Origin: Albugo candida
Taxonomy: Eukaryota; Oomycota; Peronosporomycetes; Albuginales; Albuginaceae
Direction: 5' to 3'
Assembly (NCBI GenBank): GCA_905220665.1
Contig: CAJNAR010000171.1
Coordinates: 124,001 to 188,000, forward strand
DNA: 64,000 nucleotides
Position numbers and translations under genes: made by a program. The notes beneath the pieces are model-generated. The model was not told the origin of the DNA, searched no databases, and saw only the letters and a list, made by a program, of their open reading frames with translations. Of the stretch, positions 1 through 11,631 are shown one piece after another; within the stretch, counting starts at the first letter, position 1, and the number at the start of each line of letters is the position of its first letter.

Positions 1-439
1 TCTTCTCCACATTCATCCACGCTTTGATCGTCTGAATGCGTTATTATTAAGCGTATAGCAAAGATTCCCAAGCAGGGATCGAGATTACGACCACCGGCGA
101 TCGAAATGAGTTCCTTGTGCGGAAAGCAAGAAAACAGAGAGCAACTAGTCTCACCACGGGAACTCAATAAAGCACGTGAAACTGTTTTAGAATTTTTATC
201 AATTAAGCAGAATTGGTGGAGTTATATGCAGCGATTTCAAGGGCCCGATCACCCAACGTGGGAATCGATATTTGATCAATTCCATCAGCTACAATTCAAA
301 CTTAATTCAGGTATTATTGGCCAAGACTAAGAATGAAGCAGTAAAAATATTCCAGGATTTTTGATTTACTTTTGAGAATTAATTTGATTGCAAGATACAT
401 GTTCTACCAACTGATGGTACAGAATTGTCGAGATTTCTT

Positions 440-1030
440 GCAAAAGAAGAGAGAGTACGAAGACAAATTAGCGAGGGCGAAAAAACAAGCATCGAATAGA
501 AAAGCTGAATAAATGCATAGGACATTCCTCAACTTGGTGCGGTCTATGATCTTGGGAAGCTCTATGGCTTTTTATTTTGGGAAAGATGCTGCTGAATATG
601 CGACCTATATCCTGAATAGAATCCCAGCCATGTGAATAAAGGAATACAACTTCCTCTGAAGAATTTGACTGAGAAGGATACAAGACTTGTAGATGTCTCG
701 TAACAATCGGCTCACCTTGTTCGGTTCGAAATCGAAATCGAAAAAAGTCTCTTGAAAAACCCACTGAATGAGGCTCTATTATCATAGAATACGATGAAAC
801 GTAGGGTACAAATTGTATTCACCCAAATCAAAGACGGTGATTAGTACTCAGCATATATCAAGACTCGACGTTAGAAGGAGCAAATTGAAAATAATAATTC
901 CAAGGGCCGTCAAATCTGGAACGCAACCGTCTTCGCTAACCTACCAACATTCTCCCGTACGATGCTACTTCCTTGCAGAAAAAGATCATGTCTTACAGCC
1001 CTTGTTCAACTTTCCAACCAAAAACGGTTG
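440..1030 (+). pseudogene. Degenerate Copia-type integrase fragment
   Basis: This stretch is a decayed piece of a Ty1/Copia polyprotein. Across several frames and stop codons it shows a GKAE..MHRTF..LVRSMI segment followed by a WGDA/YVLN-like stretch (here FGKDAAEYATYILNRIP, about 490-640). Near 820-870 it shows the S-K-T-V-I-S-T-Q-H segment that follows the integrase core in Copia proteins. The same order is seen in the better-preserved Copia element further on (about 9290-9430 and 9600-9660). There is no continuous reading frame, no LTR and no target duplication that I can find, so this is a truncated relic. The upstream 74-codon frame at 106-330 is not recognisable. Identification rests on residue patterns compared within the window. 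Confidence 0.6.
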
Positions 1031-1320
1031 AGGCTATCAATCGATAAGTCAGCAAGCTAATAGCATCGGTATTCTTGAAAAAAAAATGGCTTTTTTTCTA
1101 CCTATATTGGCTGAAGAGAGCAAGTTAGAGAGAAAATTAGTGCTTCTCGGAAGAAACTCCATTGATCTTACTGACTTTGCCGAGAGTCTTCATTTGATTG
1201 TACTTGAAGCGAATGAGAATCAACCCATTGAATAAATGAAGAGAGACTTCTTAGAATTACCAAAACATAATGGAATTTGGTGTGATTCAAGCAGGTAGTT
1301 TAGTTGCAGATTCAAACATA

Positions 1321-1348
1321 CACTCCGCGACAAATAGATAGGGACACC
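1321..1348 (+). repeat. Left terminal inverted repeat of Tc1 element
   Basis: Starts CACTCCGCGACAAATAG and ends GGGACACC. Its reverse complement is found at 2870-2897 with one mismatch. It is preceded by TA. Confidence 0.92.
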
Positions 1349-1499
1349 TTTTTTTGTGGTAATTGAACACTGAAAGAGGGCTATATTGTTGCAAATACCA
1401 TGAATATGTCCAATAACTTGACTGCATTTCTAATGTGCAATCAGAATTGAATTTGGAGTTTTGGATCAAACGTTATCGTCCTAAAAGTGAAAACAGGAC

Positions 1500-1522
1500 C
1501 GCGACAAAATGATAGGGACACC
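1500..1522 (+). repeat. Left inner direct repeat (IR/DR) of Tc1 element
   Basis: CGCGACAAAATGATAGGG followed by ACACC repeats the outer terminus (from 1326) with three differences, 174 bp further in. In IR/DR elements such a copy is a second transposase binding site; that role is inferred here. Confidence 0.8.
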
Positions 1523-1578
1523 AGCTATATTACACGATCCTCAGCTCTGGTCAACTCATTATGACATGTAGATGCATG

Positions 1579-2574
1579 CTAGTAGTGTGTCTTCGATCCC
1601 TTTAGCTCGACCACTTCCAAGCAGCAATCGTCCATGAAGTTTAGGAGAGATTCCAGCCTCGCTGGACTGATGTCCGACCATGCTTTCTTGACCGAGGCTT
1701 CTAGCTTTCCCACGGAGTGATATTGGCGTCCGTTTCCGTACAAAGCACGCGCCATGTCTCCCCAGAGGTTCTCTATTGGATTTAGATCGGTTGAGAGTGC
1801 TGGCCAATACATCACGTTGATATTGAGGTCGCTCAAAAATGCTCTAGTAGCTTGTGACGCATGAATGCTCGCATTATCTTGTTGAAATACGTAACCATCT
1901 TTGCGCAAACTGTCTGCAAATGGAAAGAGATGGTTGGTCAATGTTTCCTGATAGTCGAATGAGTCCTGGCGGCCACTCAATCTGGCCAACGACGTCACTC
2001 CTTTGGAAGAAAAGCCACCCCACACCATGATGCCACCGCCGCCACTCTGCCGGTTGAAATATATCCTTGGTTCGCGCCTGATGTCGTGCCAAAGGTACTT
2101 ACAGCCATCCGGACCGTCGAGCGTAAATCGCTTCTCATCGGAGAAGATAATTTTGCTCCAGTCGGTCCGTTCTTTGAGCTGTTTCTTGGCGCATGCCAAC
2201 CGGGCTTCTTCATGGCGTTTTGTGAGCTTGTGTGTGGGCTTCATCTTCTTGTAGACGAGATGGGGCACTCGTTGGAGCACGCACTGCACCGTACGCGGGC
2301 TCACATGCGGTGCCACGGCGTTTGCGATTAAATAGGCCGACGAATCACCCTCATTAGCAGCCTTTATGATGCATCGTACGGTACGTGGTCCAAGTTTTGG
2401 CTTCCTTCCCGAGCTTCTTTTGACCCCATACCCATCCGGATTGCTCAAGTATGTGTGGACGACAGTTTTTGATCGGTCAAGGCTCGTAGCGATTGTTCGG
2501 AGGCTCATTTTACTCGACTGGAGGGCATCGATTTGGCCTTGCTCATTCTCGGTCAAAGACGATCGGCGCCCCAT
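1579..2574 (-). CDS. Tc1/mariner DD34E transposase
   Basis: A 331-codon open frame from ATG to stop, close to the usual 340 residues of Tc1-family transposases. The N-terminal 120 residues look like paired helix-turn-helix DNA-binding modules (LTENEQGQIDAL, then SLRTIATSLDRSKTVV), separated by a basic GRKPKL segment like the GRPR linker. The catalytic triad is D in IIFSDEKRF, D in YVFQQDNASIH and E in DLNPIENLWG. There are 34 residues between the second D and the E, which defines DD34E. The enzyme cuts and pastes the element at TA dinucleotides. No frameshift or premature stop is seen, so it may be functional. The usual PxxSPDLNP motif reads STDLNP here, a small deviation. Confidence 0.93.
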   Translation of the reverse strand: MGRRSSLTENEQGQIDALQSSKMSLRTIATSLDRSKTVVHTYLSNPDGYGVKRSSGRKPKLGPRTVRCIIKAANEGDSSAYLIANAVAPHVSPRTVQCVLQRVPHLVYKKMKPTHKLTKRHEEARLACAKKQLKERTDWSKIIFSDEKRFTLDGPDGCKYLWHDIRREPRIYFNRQSGGGGIMVWGGFSSKGVTSLARLSGRQDSFDYQETLTNHLFPFADSLRKDGYVFQQDNASIHASQATRAFLSDLNINVMYWPALSTDLNPIENLWGDMARALYGNGRQYHSVGKLEASVKKAWSDISPARLESLLNFMDDCCLEVVELKGSKTHY

Positions 2575-2696
2575 GCTCTACGGACAACTACACCACGATC
2601 GAAGCATGAGCAAGTAACCAAGACACAGACGCATATAGTCAACGCAATTAGTAGCGAATAGAGCGCCGCACATACCATCGCGGTCGAGTTGCAGAT

Positions 2697-2717
2697 CTGT
2701 CCCTATCAACATGTCGC
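2697..2717 (-). repeat. Right inner direct repeat (IR/DR) of Tc1 element
   Basis: CTGTCCCTATCAACATGTCGC is an inverted, slightly diverged copy of the terminal motif, 173 bp inside the right end. It mirrors the left-side inner copy. Confidence 0.75.
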
Positions 2718-2869
2718 TCCACCAATGGAGGGTCAGAGTCAAAAGCTTGGCTTCCAGATCTCCGATCGAGACAAAACAAACGCCAAAATGCTCACCCATG
2801 GTATGCATTGATATTATCCAATCAGACTGCAGAAATGTGTAAAATGGAGCGAAATTTAATGAATAAACA

Positions 2870-2897
2870 GGTGTCCCTATCTATTTGTCGCAGAGTG
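2870..2897 (-). repeat. Right terminal inverted repeat of Tc1 element
   Basis: Begins GGTGTCCCTATCTATTTG and ends GCAGAGTG, followed by TA. It is the reverse complement of the left terminus with one mismatch. Confidence 0.92.
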
Positions 2898-2899
2898 TA

Positions 2900-4937
2900 C
2901 TATTCGTTTTAGGATCATTACAATTTTGTCAAATTAATAATCCAGAAGTGATTTTTTCGAATGCGGCGACTATTGATGACGTGCACAAGGCGTCGGAGAG
3001 AAAGAGAAGAGGTTCTGCAGTTACATTCTTTCATCCGTATTTCAAGCAATACTAACTGCAAACAAAACAAGCCTTCAAATACGTGTTCAAGCCCTATATG
3101 TGCTGTATAGACATGTATATACATACAGCAGAGTGATACAACGTTTAGATATTGGTAACTTCCGTTACGCGTAAATTCCTTGTCTACGACAATCAATTAA
3201 ATGTTTGATCATTGATCTGATCCATGACTGCTTGACTGGGAAGATGCAACTTGCATAGTCTTGGCGTAAAACTGTCGTCAGTCTTGACTTGTAATCACAA
3301 TGACCTGCTCATCAAATGGTTTGGCAAACTCGCAAACGTTGCATCTTCATGATAGCTCCTGAAGAAAACTGTTTTTACGAAGTACCCGGAGCTGTGTCAC
3401 GATGTGAGTGATTCCGAAAAAAATATATACTTCTACATAATGCCAATGTAAATGATTTGAGCGATAAAGTATTACAAGCCGTCATTTACTATGATTATTT
3501 CTGTAGTTAGAGGCGACTCGCTACCTAGGTTATTTCCAAGCGTTAAATCCTGATCTCTCTTTTATCAGGTATTTCAGGGCCCTACAGCTCGGCGCTTTTA
3601 ATTTTCAATAATTGAATTCGACCATCAAGCTGACATGTTTGCGATAAGACTTCGCTAAGTAAGGAACTGAGTGTGTAATCGCTGCTCTTGACGACACGTG
3701 ACGACCAGGTTGTTCATACTTTTTCTCTCGGTTAATATCCAGTAGGGGCTGGTATATATCCTCCCCAAATGAATGGTCAGCTAGTCAGTCAGCGATATTT
3801 GACCTTCAGCGATCCAATCCCCATACTACAGCCAGAAAAGTTTCAGAATGACTGGGGTCGCATTTTTAGGCGTCTATGCTTCTCAGTCATGAAGCTTTCT
3901 GGGAGGAGCAGCAGCATATTACAAAGTATAAAAAACAAACCGCTTTACCACCAGCTCTCTTTTTATTGGAAGGCTTCAATTCCAAAATTGCGCGATAAGT
4001 TAATGAAAATTATTCGTTTTCTTATATACTCGAGAGTACAGAATACCGAACGGCGTTTCGACTGCGAGTACTTCTTGCTGACTTTGTTAATCCCTTAACG
4101 GATACAGCTTCCGCGAAAAGCTCGTGCGCAAAATGACAACACGGCAAGGCATTCCATAAAAGGTCCCGGTATTTGATCAGATTGACTACATCATTAATAG
4201 TCTGAGTTCTAAGTTCATGTTTTCCAGTTTACTACATTGGCTCGAAATACTTGTTTGTAGCGATCATCCAGTGATGACCAAGTCTATTAAGCTACCTGAT
4301 GTGTATTTAAGACTTATCTGCAACTCACGCACGCATACTTTGGCACGCATACTTATATCACACTCCTTAGCGTCACGGATATATTTGATCTATACCATCG
4401 AACCATCACTAATAGCCTAACTCTCTTCGAAAACTTTCGCGGAAGATTCCACTGCTCCATTATATCAAATTGCGCCAAAGAAGCCAGCGCACTAGAATTT
4501 GCACAGAGACCGACCCACAACACGAAACAATGGAGCTTAAATCCGATCAGAAGCAGCTCCGTTACTGTACTACCACTAGTGATCACCTCATCGATCTATT
4601 AATGTATCGCTCTCGTCGCCACCTTTCGCTGCCGGGCTATAGAAAGCTTGCATGTTCTTCAGAAGCTTCTAAAGGCATTTATGAGTGATCGGGTACACGC
4701 GTGATTGGTAATTTCACGCAATATCCCAAGCTATTATAATTGTTTTTTCAATCCAATTTAGCTAGCTTTATTATCGCTACATCACTGTGAATGGAAACGA
4801 TATGAACACGCCCAATAGATGGGCAAAATTCGCCAGGAAATATGACCGCGGGGGAACAATTATGCAACAGATGCAATGAGCGTGCAAGCTAAATGGCAGA
4901 AACACAGTCCTTCTTTAATTGTCGATCCTAGCAAAAG
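2900..4937. other. Unassigned gene-poor stretch
   Basis: About 2 kb of AT-rich DNA with only short random-looking frames (for example 109 codons at 3769-4098) and no recognisable protein, RNA or terminal repeat. Confidence 0.5.
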
Positions 4938-5330
4938 TGTAACGGGGTTACACGTCGATTAGTAACCGTTGTGCAGTGTGGTACACATTTGGGACGCTTT
5001 GGGTTATTCGCTTTAGGAGCTGACGCGTGTCAGCCACCGGATATTAGTACCTAGGTTAGGTACGTTTAGCGTAAGGTACTCTACTAGATAAAATTAAATA
5101 AAGAACAGTTCCCCTTTAGATTAGTTAGAGACACGTGCCTGCTTCAGGCGTCTCAGATCTTGTGCACTTTGTGCTGTGTTGTCGATTCCCGGAATCGTTA
5201 GGTCCCTTGAAGAAGGACCTTAAGCGTTCAAGCTTGTTGACTCGTTGATTCTAGTTCTTTTAAAGAACTAAGTTGCTCGTTGAGTAGATAGCCTTCCTCT
5301 GGCAAGGAGCTACAGTAGCTCCACTACACA
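4938..5330 (+). repeat. Candidate solo LTR
   Basis: A 393-bp block that begins TGTAACGGGGTTACAC and ends CTCCACTACACA, so it has the TG...CA ends of a retrovirus-like LTR. It contains a polyadenylation-like AATAAA near 5097 and no coding capacity. No second copy or internal retroelement region lies nearby, which would make it a solo LTR. The flanking bases do not give a clean duplication. A genome-wide copy search would be decisive. Confidence 0.4.
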
Positions 5331-5522
5331 AAGCGATAATCCGCGATGATCAAAACCTCACATCAACTGCGTGCGAAATTCCCAATCATGCTATCGCCAT
5401 TGCCAACCTCAATTTCAATAAATCCGTTGGCTGCTGTGCCAATTTTCGGCCGATTATTATTCTCGACATCACGCGCAAAACCAAATCAAAGGTCTTTCTT
5501 AATCGGATTTCAAGAATAGTAA

Positions 5523-5984
5523 TTGAATGGCCATCGTCTGGCCGAAGTTGCTGTCGACTCTCCGCACAACCACTTTCTCTTGTTCATTACTATTGGCCAT
5601 ACGCTATCAAACCAAGGATTTCTGCAGGTAGCAGATATTGGGGTGATCGAAATAGATAAGCTGCCTCAACCGACAATTCATATGGTATGGGCCTGCCCAT
5701 ATCGTATCGCAATAATGCGCCAATTCCATACAAATATGAATACTCTCATAATTGAGCTCATTCAGCCATTTTGTACTCTCGATAAACATAAATTGCCTCT
5801 CGGTCTCATCTTTATAATGAACAAAGATGAACTGCAGCTAATAAAAGAGCTCCTTGTTGACACCGCAAAACAATTCTCTCTCTCTACGCGAGCTCAACAT
5901 CATGTGTGTCCTTTTTCCTTCAACCCTACTCGCCTTGATCATATTCTGACTGCATTGAGCTGGGTTTCCACTTATGGTGATTAA
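5523..5984 (+). CDS. Hypothetical reading frame, doubtful
   Basis: An open frame of about 153 codons with a believable residue composition but no domain I recognise. It begins with TTG, and no ATG lies near its start in frame. A separate ATG-led frame at 5347-5517 (MIKTSHQLRAKF...) ends just before it in another phase. It could be the remnant of a gene or an intact exon whose first exon I cannot place. It stands alone between repeats, which argues for a remnant. Confidence 0.2.
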   Translation: MNGHRLAEVAVDSPHNHFLLFITIGHTLSNQGFLQVADIGVIEIDKLPQPTIHMVWACPYRIAIMRQFHTNMNTLIIELIQPFCTLDKHKLPLGLIFIMNKDELQLIKELLVDTAKQFSLSTRAQHHVCPFSFNPTRLDHILTALSWVSTYGD

Positions 5985-6703
5985 CTTACAACTTCGACAA
6001 AACAGAGCCGACAACTATTGCCCGCGCATCGTGTTCAGCTGATAAAATCTGGAGCAAACGGATCAAATGGCTGAAATTTTCTGGTTATCATATATCAGCG
6101 AAAAATAAATATAGCGGTTACTTTCCAGAATTATTTGTAAGATGCGGGGTCTTATCGAGCGCAATATCAACAGCTTGAGCTTATCACTATCGTCACCTCC
6201 TTCAAGCTGTTCGTATATGATATCACTATCTTAGCAGCAACAAAAATTTTACAAGTTATACTTTACAAAACCGCTCCGTATCGATAACAATATCAATGAT
6301 GCCCTACCGTGATTGAACACCTCCCTGCCTCCCAACGAACATCGACAAATTTTCAAGACACCCCACATCCCGCATTCCGCATCAAAAAGGATCTACACAA
6401 GTTCTCAATGCTTTTCAAATCGTAAACAATGGAAAATTCTAACGCAGCATTACGGCAGTATCCAGGAAAGGTTCTATTAGACTAAAAAATGTCTGTTGCA
6501 GGAAGCCAGAGTCACGTTTCGATGTCACTGTGTGAGCACTTTAGAGATTAATAAAGATACGAATATCTCAAATTGTTCCTAATTGCATCGACAATCGACG
6601 TAGAACTGGATAGAGTATCTTGCATCTCACCAGGTACGCCCGTTAGACTTTCGAGAAGATTACAAGTTGACATCGGCTCTTGCAATATATGCCATTTTGG
6701 ATG

Positions 6704-6961
6704 TGTTGAAAGATGGTTTCTGATCGAGTGGAATGTTGCCAGGTCTCTGGCCGCCTCGGTACCACTTCTGACAGGATTTGAAAATTTAAGTCCAGCAGGC
6801 GACAGAAGAGGCAGTACGGTGTGAAATGATGCAGGGTCCGATATTTTATGAGAGAAGGAGTGGATAGAAAACAGGTTACTCGTAGGTACGAGAGTAAAGA
6901 GTGGTAAAATACTTACTCTACAAAAACACTTCTTTGTAGAACTTCCTAGCGTGCTTTGAAA
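6704..6961 (+). repeat. 5' LTR of Copia element
   Basis: Starts TGTTGAAAGATGG and ends GTGCTTTGAAA. It matches the 3' LTR over its length, including a conserved block (CAGGTTACTCGTAGGTACG) near 6870. It is followed by GGTTATGAGCCC, which would be the primer-binding-site position. Confidence 0.88.
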
Positions 6962-8240
6962 GGTTATGAGCCCAATGGCGGTTGAAAAAGTCTCCAAAGG
7001 CGCTACACCAGACTACGCAGCGAACGCGTACGTGGAAGAAGCTCAGGTGGCCGCTCGCGAAAGGGTTGCCAGTGAGGAGTACTTGGACACTTGTGGAAGG
7101 GGTGTGACATGTGTGGAATCTTTACCAGGCAGTGACATTACGACAGAGCTGGCAAAGATTTCTTCTAGACTAGACTCGATGGAATAGATCGTATCTCATG
7201 GTTTGTATGGAGGTGGATTTGGGTCGATGCGGGCGGGTACCACGGCCTGACGCGAAAGTGGACTTTGGAATTGGTGGGATGACCTCAAGTTTCTTTGCCC
7301 AGCGTAGTGAAGTTCATGGTCCTGGTGCTCGAGCGTGACAAGAGAAGGTTCAAGCGCAGTACCACCCAGCAGCAGCTCGGACGAGCGCGAGTGCATGTAG
7401 CACCAATTCCAGCATGAGTTGCATCAAGGGGCTGCTGAGTTGCACCAAGGAGAAGAGAAGCTCCGAGAAGAGAAGCTCCGAGAAGAGCTCCGGCGCCAAA
7501 AAGATTTTAATATGCGCTTGCAATAACAGCTAAATTTACGCGCTGGGGATAAACCCATGGAATTTCGTGAGGTGGGCGAACTGAACCCGAACTATGTCAA
7601 GAATCCTAATGCGAGTGAAGGCAAGATACGCATCGATCCTTCTGATAAACCTGAAGTATACAAGGGACTTGGAGCTGGATTTGTGCAATGGGGTCAGCTG
7701 TTGCTCGTAAAAATTGACTTAGCTGAGTGAGCGTGTGGATTGAGAATAAGGTATCCCGATTTGGAGAATTTCTTCACGGTAACACTGCGAGATACTTCAA
7801 CCAGCGTGTGCGCAGTTGGTGTACAATAAATCCGACTCTTCGTTTCGTTATGGACAAGATCGTGGATTCATATCGCGTTGGTTTCTCAAAACATCAGACT
7901 AAAAAGCTGTTTGCAGAACGGAAGGATAAAGGGCGATCATGGAATGACCATTTACTTCATCTGATGGCCCAACAAGAGTTGAAAAACTCTGGTGAAGAAT
8001 TAATTTTGGAGAACATTGTGGAATTATACTCAACCGGAGTCTTAATCACTGATGATCAGTCAATACAAACAGTGTCGCACGGACTACTTGAGTCACGCTG
8101 AAGAAATTGTATCGTTTATACAAGGACTGGAGGATGAGACAGTACGTGATCAACACACTGGTCGAGAGCTAGTCAATGCAGTTACGGATACAATAAATTG
8201 TTAGAATTGCAACCAAGCTGGTTACCTCGCCCGTAATTGC
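6962..8240 (+). pseudogene. Broken Copia gag
   Basis: A first frame opens at 6967 just after the 5' LTR (MSPMAVEKVSKGATPDY...) and stops at 7187. A second piece at 7727-8101 carries the gag-like segment (YFNQRVRSWCTINPTLRF..., WNDHLLHLMAQQEL). A CCHC zinc knuckle follows at about 8200-8245 but reads C-stop-N-C...Y...C: it has an in-frame stop and the ligand His is replaced by Tyr. The capsid/nucleocapsid protein is therefore not produced as a whole. Confidence 0.75.
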
Positions 8241-8329
8241 AGAGATAAAGGAAGACCAAATGAAAACGAAACCAAGAAAAGCTCTAGACCGAGTAATGGA
8301 AACAAGTGGGCATTTGCTGAAACCAATTG

Positions 8330-11300
8330 TGATGACCTGAGCGACTATGATTGGATTCTTGACACGGGTGCAAGCTGTCATTTGGTTCGTGATGTGTCCA
8401 TGATGACCAATATCGAGAGATGTCCAAACAGTGAAGCAATTCGACAGCCGAATGGCAACCCAATTGCAGGGTACTTGCAGTGGAAGAGCTCTCTTGCACA
8501 CCCGTTGATGGCGTCAACACTGAGATTGAATTGTCAGGTGTATATCAATCCCCTCACCATACAAGGAGTTTGGTGTCTTACGGGCGTCTAGCAGACGGTG
8601 GGTGTTTTCTTAGACAGTCGAATAGGCGCCATGCTTTCCTGAACAATGGATCTATGGTATTTTATGTAAAGATGAAGAATCATGTAATGGTTGTGGATCG
8701 AACGATTGATTCCAGAGATAATTGTGACCTTGGAGAGGTTGTGTTAAGTGCAGGAGCTACGGTTGATTCTGGCCAAGCCGTACAGAAGGGTACATTAATG
8801 TACTTCCACAGGCGTTTTCGTCTTTTTTTTGAAGTTCGACACGATTAAGCGTCTTTCAAGTACGCCTCAGTCAGAAACTGAGTTGACGGATCATGCTCAA
8901 GCGCAATATTTATCTTGTGCACAAGGAAAACAGACAAGCGCATCTAAACCGAAGAAAGACACTGGCTCGAGCGCACTGACGGATTGTGTTGGAGGGGTGA
9001 TATGTAGCGACCTTAAGGGTCCGATCACACCGCGAGATCGCAGAGGCAACAGATACCTAGTCAATTTTGTTGACCACAAGACCAACTATTGCCGCATTTT
9101 CTCGCTAAAACGAAGGATCAAGCTGCCAAAAGATTTGAAGATTTTTCAATTTTTTCGAGAAGCGTTACGATTGCCGCGTGCACGTGCTGCGCACCGATGG
9201 AGGTGGTGAATACAAGAACGTTGATTTGTTTTGGTCGTAAGACAGGACTTGCGCAAAAAACCACGGAGGCTGGTAACCAGGCAGGAAATTGTAAGGCGGA
9301 GAGTATGCACCGGACGGTGGTGAATATGGTTCGATGTATGATCTTTTCGAGCGATTTACCCCTTTCCTTTTGGGGAGATGCTTCCAAATATGCGGCTTAC
9401 GTTCTGAACAGAATGCCAAACCACTCTAATACTGAGCGGGATTTTCCTGTCGAGATGCTATCAGAAAAGCGTCCCAGTCTTGTGGATATTGTCGCGTTTG
9501 GCTCAAAATGCGATGTGTTCCCCGATCCTAAGAACGACTCGCTGAAGCGGAGGTCCGAGAATGTAATAATCGTGGGGAAAAACGATAAAAGAAAGGCTTT
9601 CGCGTGTGGCTTCCTCGTGATCGCATTGTTATTACTACCCGTCACGTACGTCACGTTAAGATGCTTATTGACGTTGACAATAAGCACTTGGAGAAGCTAT
9701 TACGTACAGAGAATGAGAGTGACCTGGAAGAGCTAGCACGCAAGCATCAAGGTCAGCGTACAAGTGCGCCTAGCCAAGTGACCGAATTGTTCCGGGGTTA
9801 AGACGATGTAAGCGTACTCCACGAAAGTCAATTCGAAAAGCGGAGGTGGACATGGGCTGTTTACTCTGTTTAAAGCCATCTCGCGAGCTTGTTAATGCGG
9901 TCACTACGGTCGTTCGAATGGATCCCTCACCACATTATGGTGATGTGGTGAATGCCGTAGTTGCTACCGTTCTGCAATTTTACCAATCTGAATTCGAGCA
10001 TCTGTCCGATCCGAAGAACTATCGCGAGGCGATGCGCAGTCCGGACAAGAAGTTATGGGAGCGTGCTGAGCAAAATGAGTTAACATATTTGCGTCCAAAT
10101 AATACGTGAATAGTGGTTAAAATGAGTCCTGAATTTCCTCTATTACATAACAAGTGGGTATATAAAACGAAACGCACGAGTGGTGGGGCAATCGAACGTT
10201 ACAAAGCAAGACTTGTTGCGTGTGGTAATGATCAAGTACTCGGTGTGAACGTTTTGTTTCCTTTGCCGCTTTGTTGAATACGACGAGTGCAAAAGGCTAT
10301 TTTAGCCATTGCGTGTAGTTGGTGTACACCAGCCAGGCATTTTGATGTGCCAAGTGCTTATGTACGTGCTGCTAAAGAAGATGTAGTGGATATACATCTT
10401 CATATTCCTGATGGAATGAACTTAACGTCGCAGGAGCTATCAGATTATGATGTGCAAACCGTCAAGGATCTTTCACTTTGGAGAGAAGCCTTTCTGGTTT
10501 GAGGAAAGCTGGAATACTATGGCACCAGCTGCTACATACAACACTCACCAACAAAGGATTTATTCAATGCATTACGGACACATGCATGTATGTCAAGTCA
10601 GACGTTGATGGGACTACTCTTGTTGGTACCTATGTGGATGATCTCTTGGTTACTGGTACCAGAAATGAGCGTGTTGACGTTTCCTTTCACGAATAGCGTG
10701 CCTTAAACTGAAAGAGCTTGAACTTGCCGAGAAATCTCTTGGTATGCGTGTTCACTATGATTTCACGTCTGGGTACACGATCGATCAGGAGCGGTGTATT
10801 CTTGAGTTAGTATCTATGAGCGGTCTCGATAAAGCCAACTCCGTGCGAGGTCCAGAGATCTTTTGTCTGATGATCAATTTGGAGAAGATGCGTTGCTGCC
10901 GGCAGTGGGTTTTGGTGCACCTTAGCACCCGACAATCAACACTTTTCAGTCGCTGCTTAGGATTTTACTTTGGATTTCTCGCTGCACCCGATCAGATATA
11001 TCTTTTGCTGTACACCATGCTTTTCGGCGTGCACATGTGCCAACTTTTGGCGATTTGAAGTTGGCGAAAAGGATTATGCGATACTTGGCTGGAAGTGAAA
11101 ATCTAAAGTTAGCCATGTACTGTGACGATGTACCGAGCCTACCACTTCGCATCGATTGTTTTACTGATGCTGAGTTTTCTGGAGATAAGCGAGACAGAAA
11201 GTCCGTTAGTGATGGAATTACTCGAATCAATGGAATGATCGTGGGATGGAATTGCAAAAGCAAACGGCAGTGGCGCTGTCGACGTCTGAATCTGAATATG

Positions 11301-11610
11301 TGGTTGCGTCACTCGGCGCAAAAGAGCTTCTTGGTTTAAAAGAGTTGGCGGGAGAGCTTGGACTCCAAGTTGCGCTTCCTATGAGCATGAAAATGGACAA
11401 CCAAGCTGGTATTAGGCAAGTTGAGAACGAAGCGAGTTCATGCAAGGCCAAGCATGTGGATGTGCGTCTGAAGCTTACTTGTGATTACTACCATAAAGGT
11501 ACTATTTAACCTAACCATGTGACCATGCACGATACGCTAGCTGGCATCCTGACTAGGCCAATCTCAGCGCCTCGACTTCAAGCTTTGCGTGCTGCTGTTG
11601 GTCTCGAGTA
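8330..11610 (+). pseudogene. Broken Copia pol (protease, integrase, RT, RNase H)
   Basis: Domains in order: aspartic protease DWILDTGASCH (active site DTGA at 8361-8372); integrase with DLKGPITP and VDHKTNY (about 9010-9100), then VLRTDGGGEY in another frame (about 9180) and MHRTVVNMVRCM (about 9310); reverse transcriptase HNKWVYKTKR (about 10,150), FDVPSAYVRA (about 10,340) and the catalytic box YVDDLLVTG (10,631 on); RNase H FTDAEFSGDK (about 11,160) and ALSTSESEYV (about 11,275). At least seven frame changes or stops separate these blocks, so no polyprotein can be made. Confidence 0.85.
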
Positions 11611-11620
11611 GGCACAAGCC

Positions 11621-11631
11621 CAGGGGAGGAG
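11621..11631 (+). other. Polypurine tract of Copia element
   Basis: CAGGGGAGGAG lies directly before the 3' LTR, where plus-strand DNA synthesis is primed in LTR elements. Confidence 0.7.

Larger units (their letters stand above)
1321..2897 (-). mobile_element. Tc1/mariner DNA transposon with IR/DR ends
   Basis: A complete element of 1577 bp bounded by 28-bp terminal inverted repeats that differ at one base and are flanked by TA on both sides (1319-1320 and 2898-2899), the target duplication expected for Tc1/mariner. A related 21-23 bp motif recurs inside each end at nearly the same distance (174 bp on the left, 173 bp on the right), giving the inverted-repeat/direct-repeat layout known from Tc1-like elements such as Sleeping Beauty. 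The single gene is an uninterrupted DD34E transposase on the minus strand. Near-perfect ends plus an open frame suggest a recent insertion that may still be mobile. Confidence 0.9.

Noticed and set aside
713..726. GGTTCGAA string like a tRNA B box
   Set aside because: No A box, stem pairing or T-run terminator around it; the region is a decayed Copia integrase.
6548..6997. 149-codon minus-strand frame across the 5' LTR border
   Set aside because: It crosses the target duplication and LTR, so it is an accidental fusion of flank and LTR sequence.
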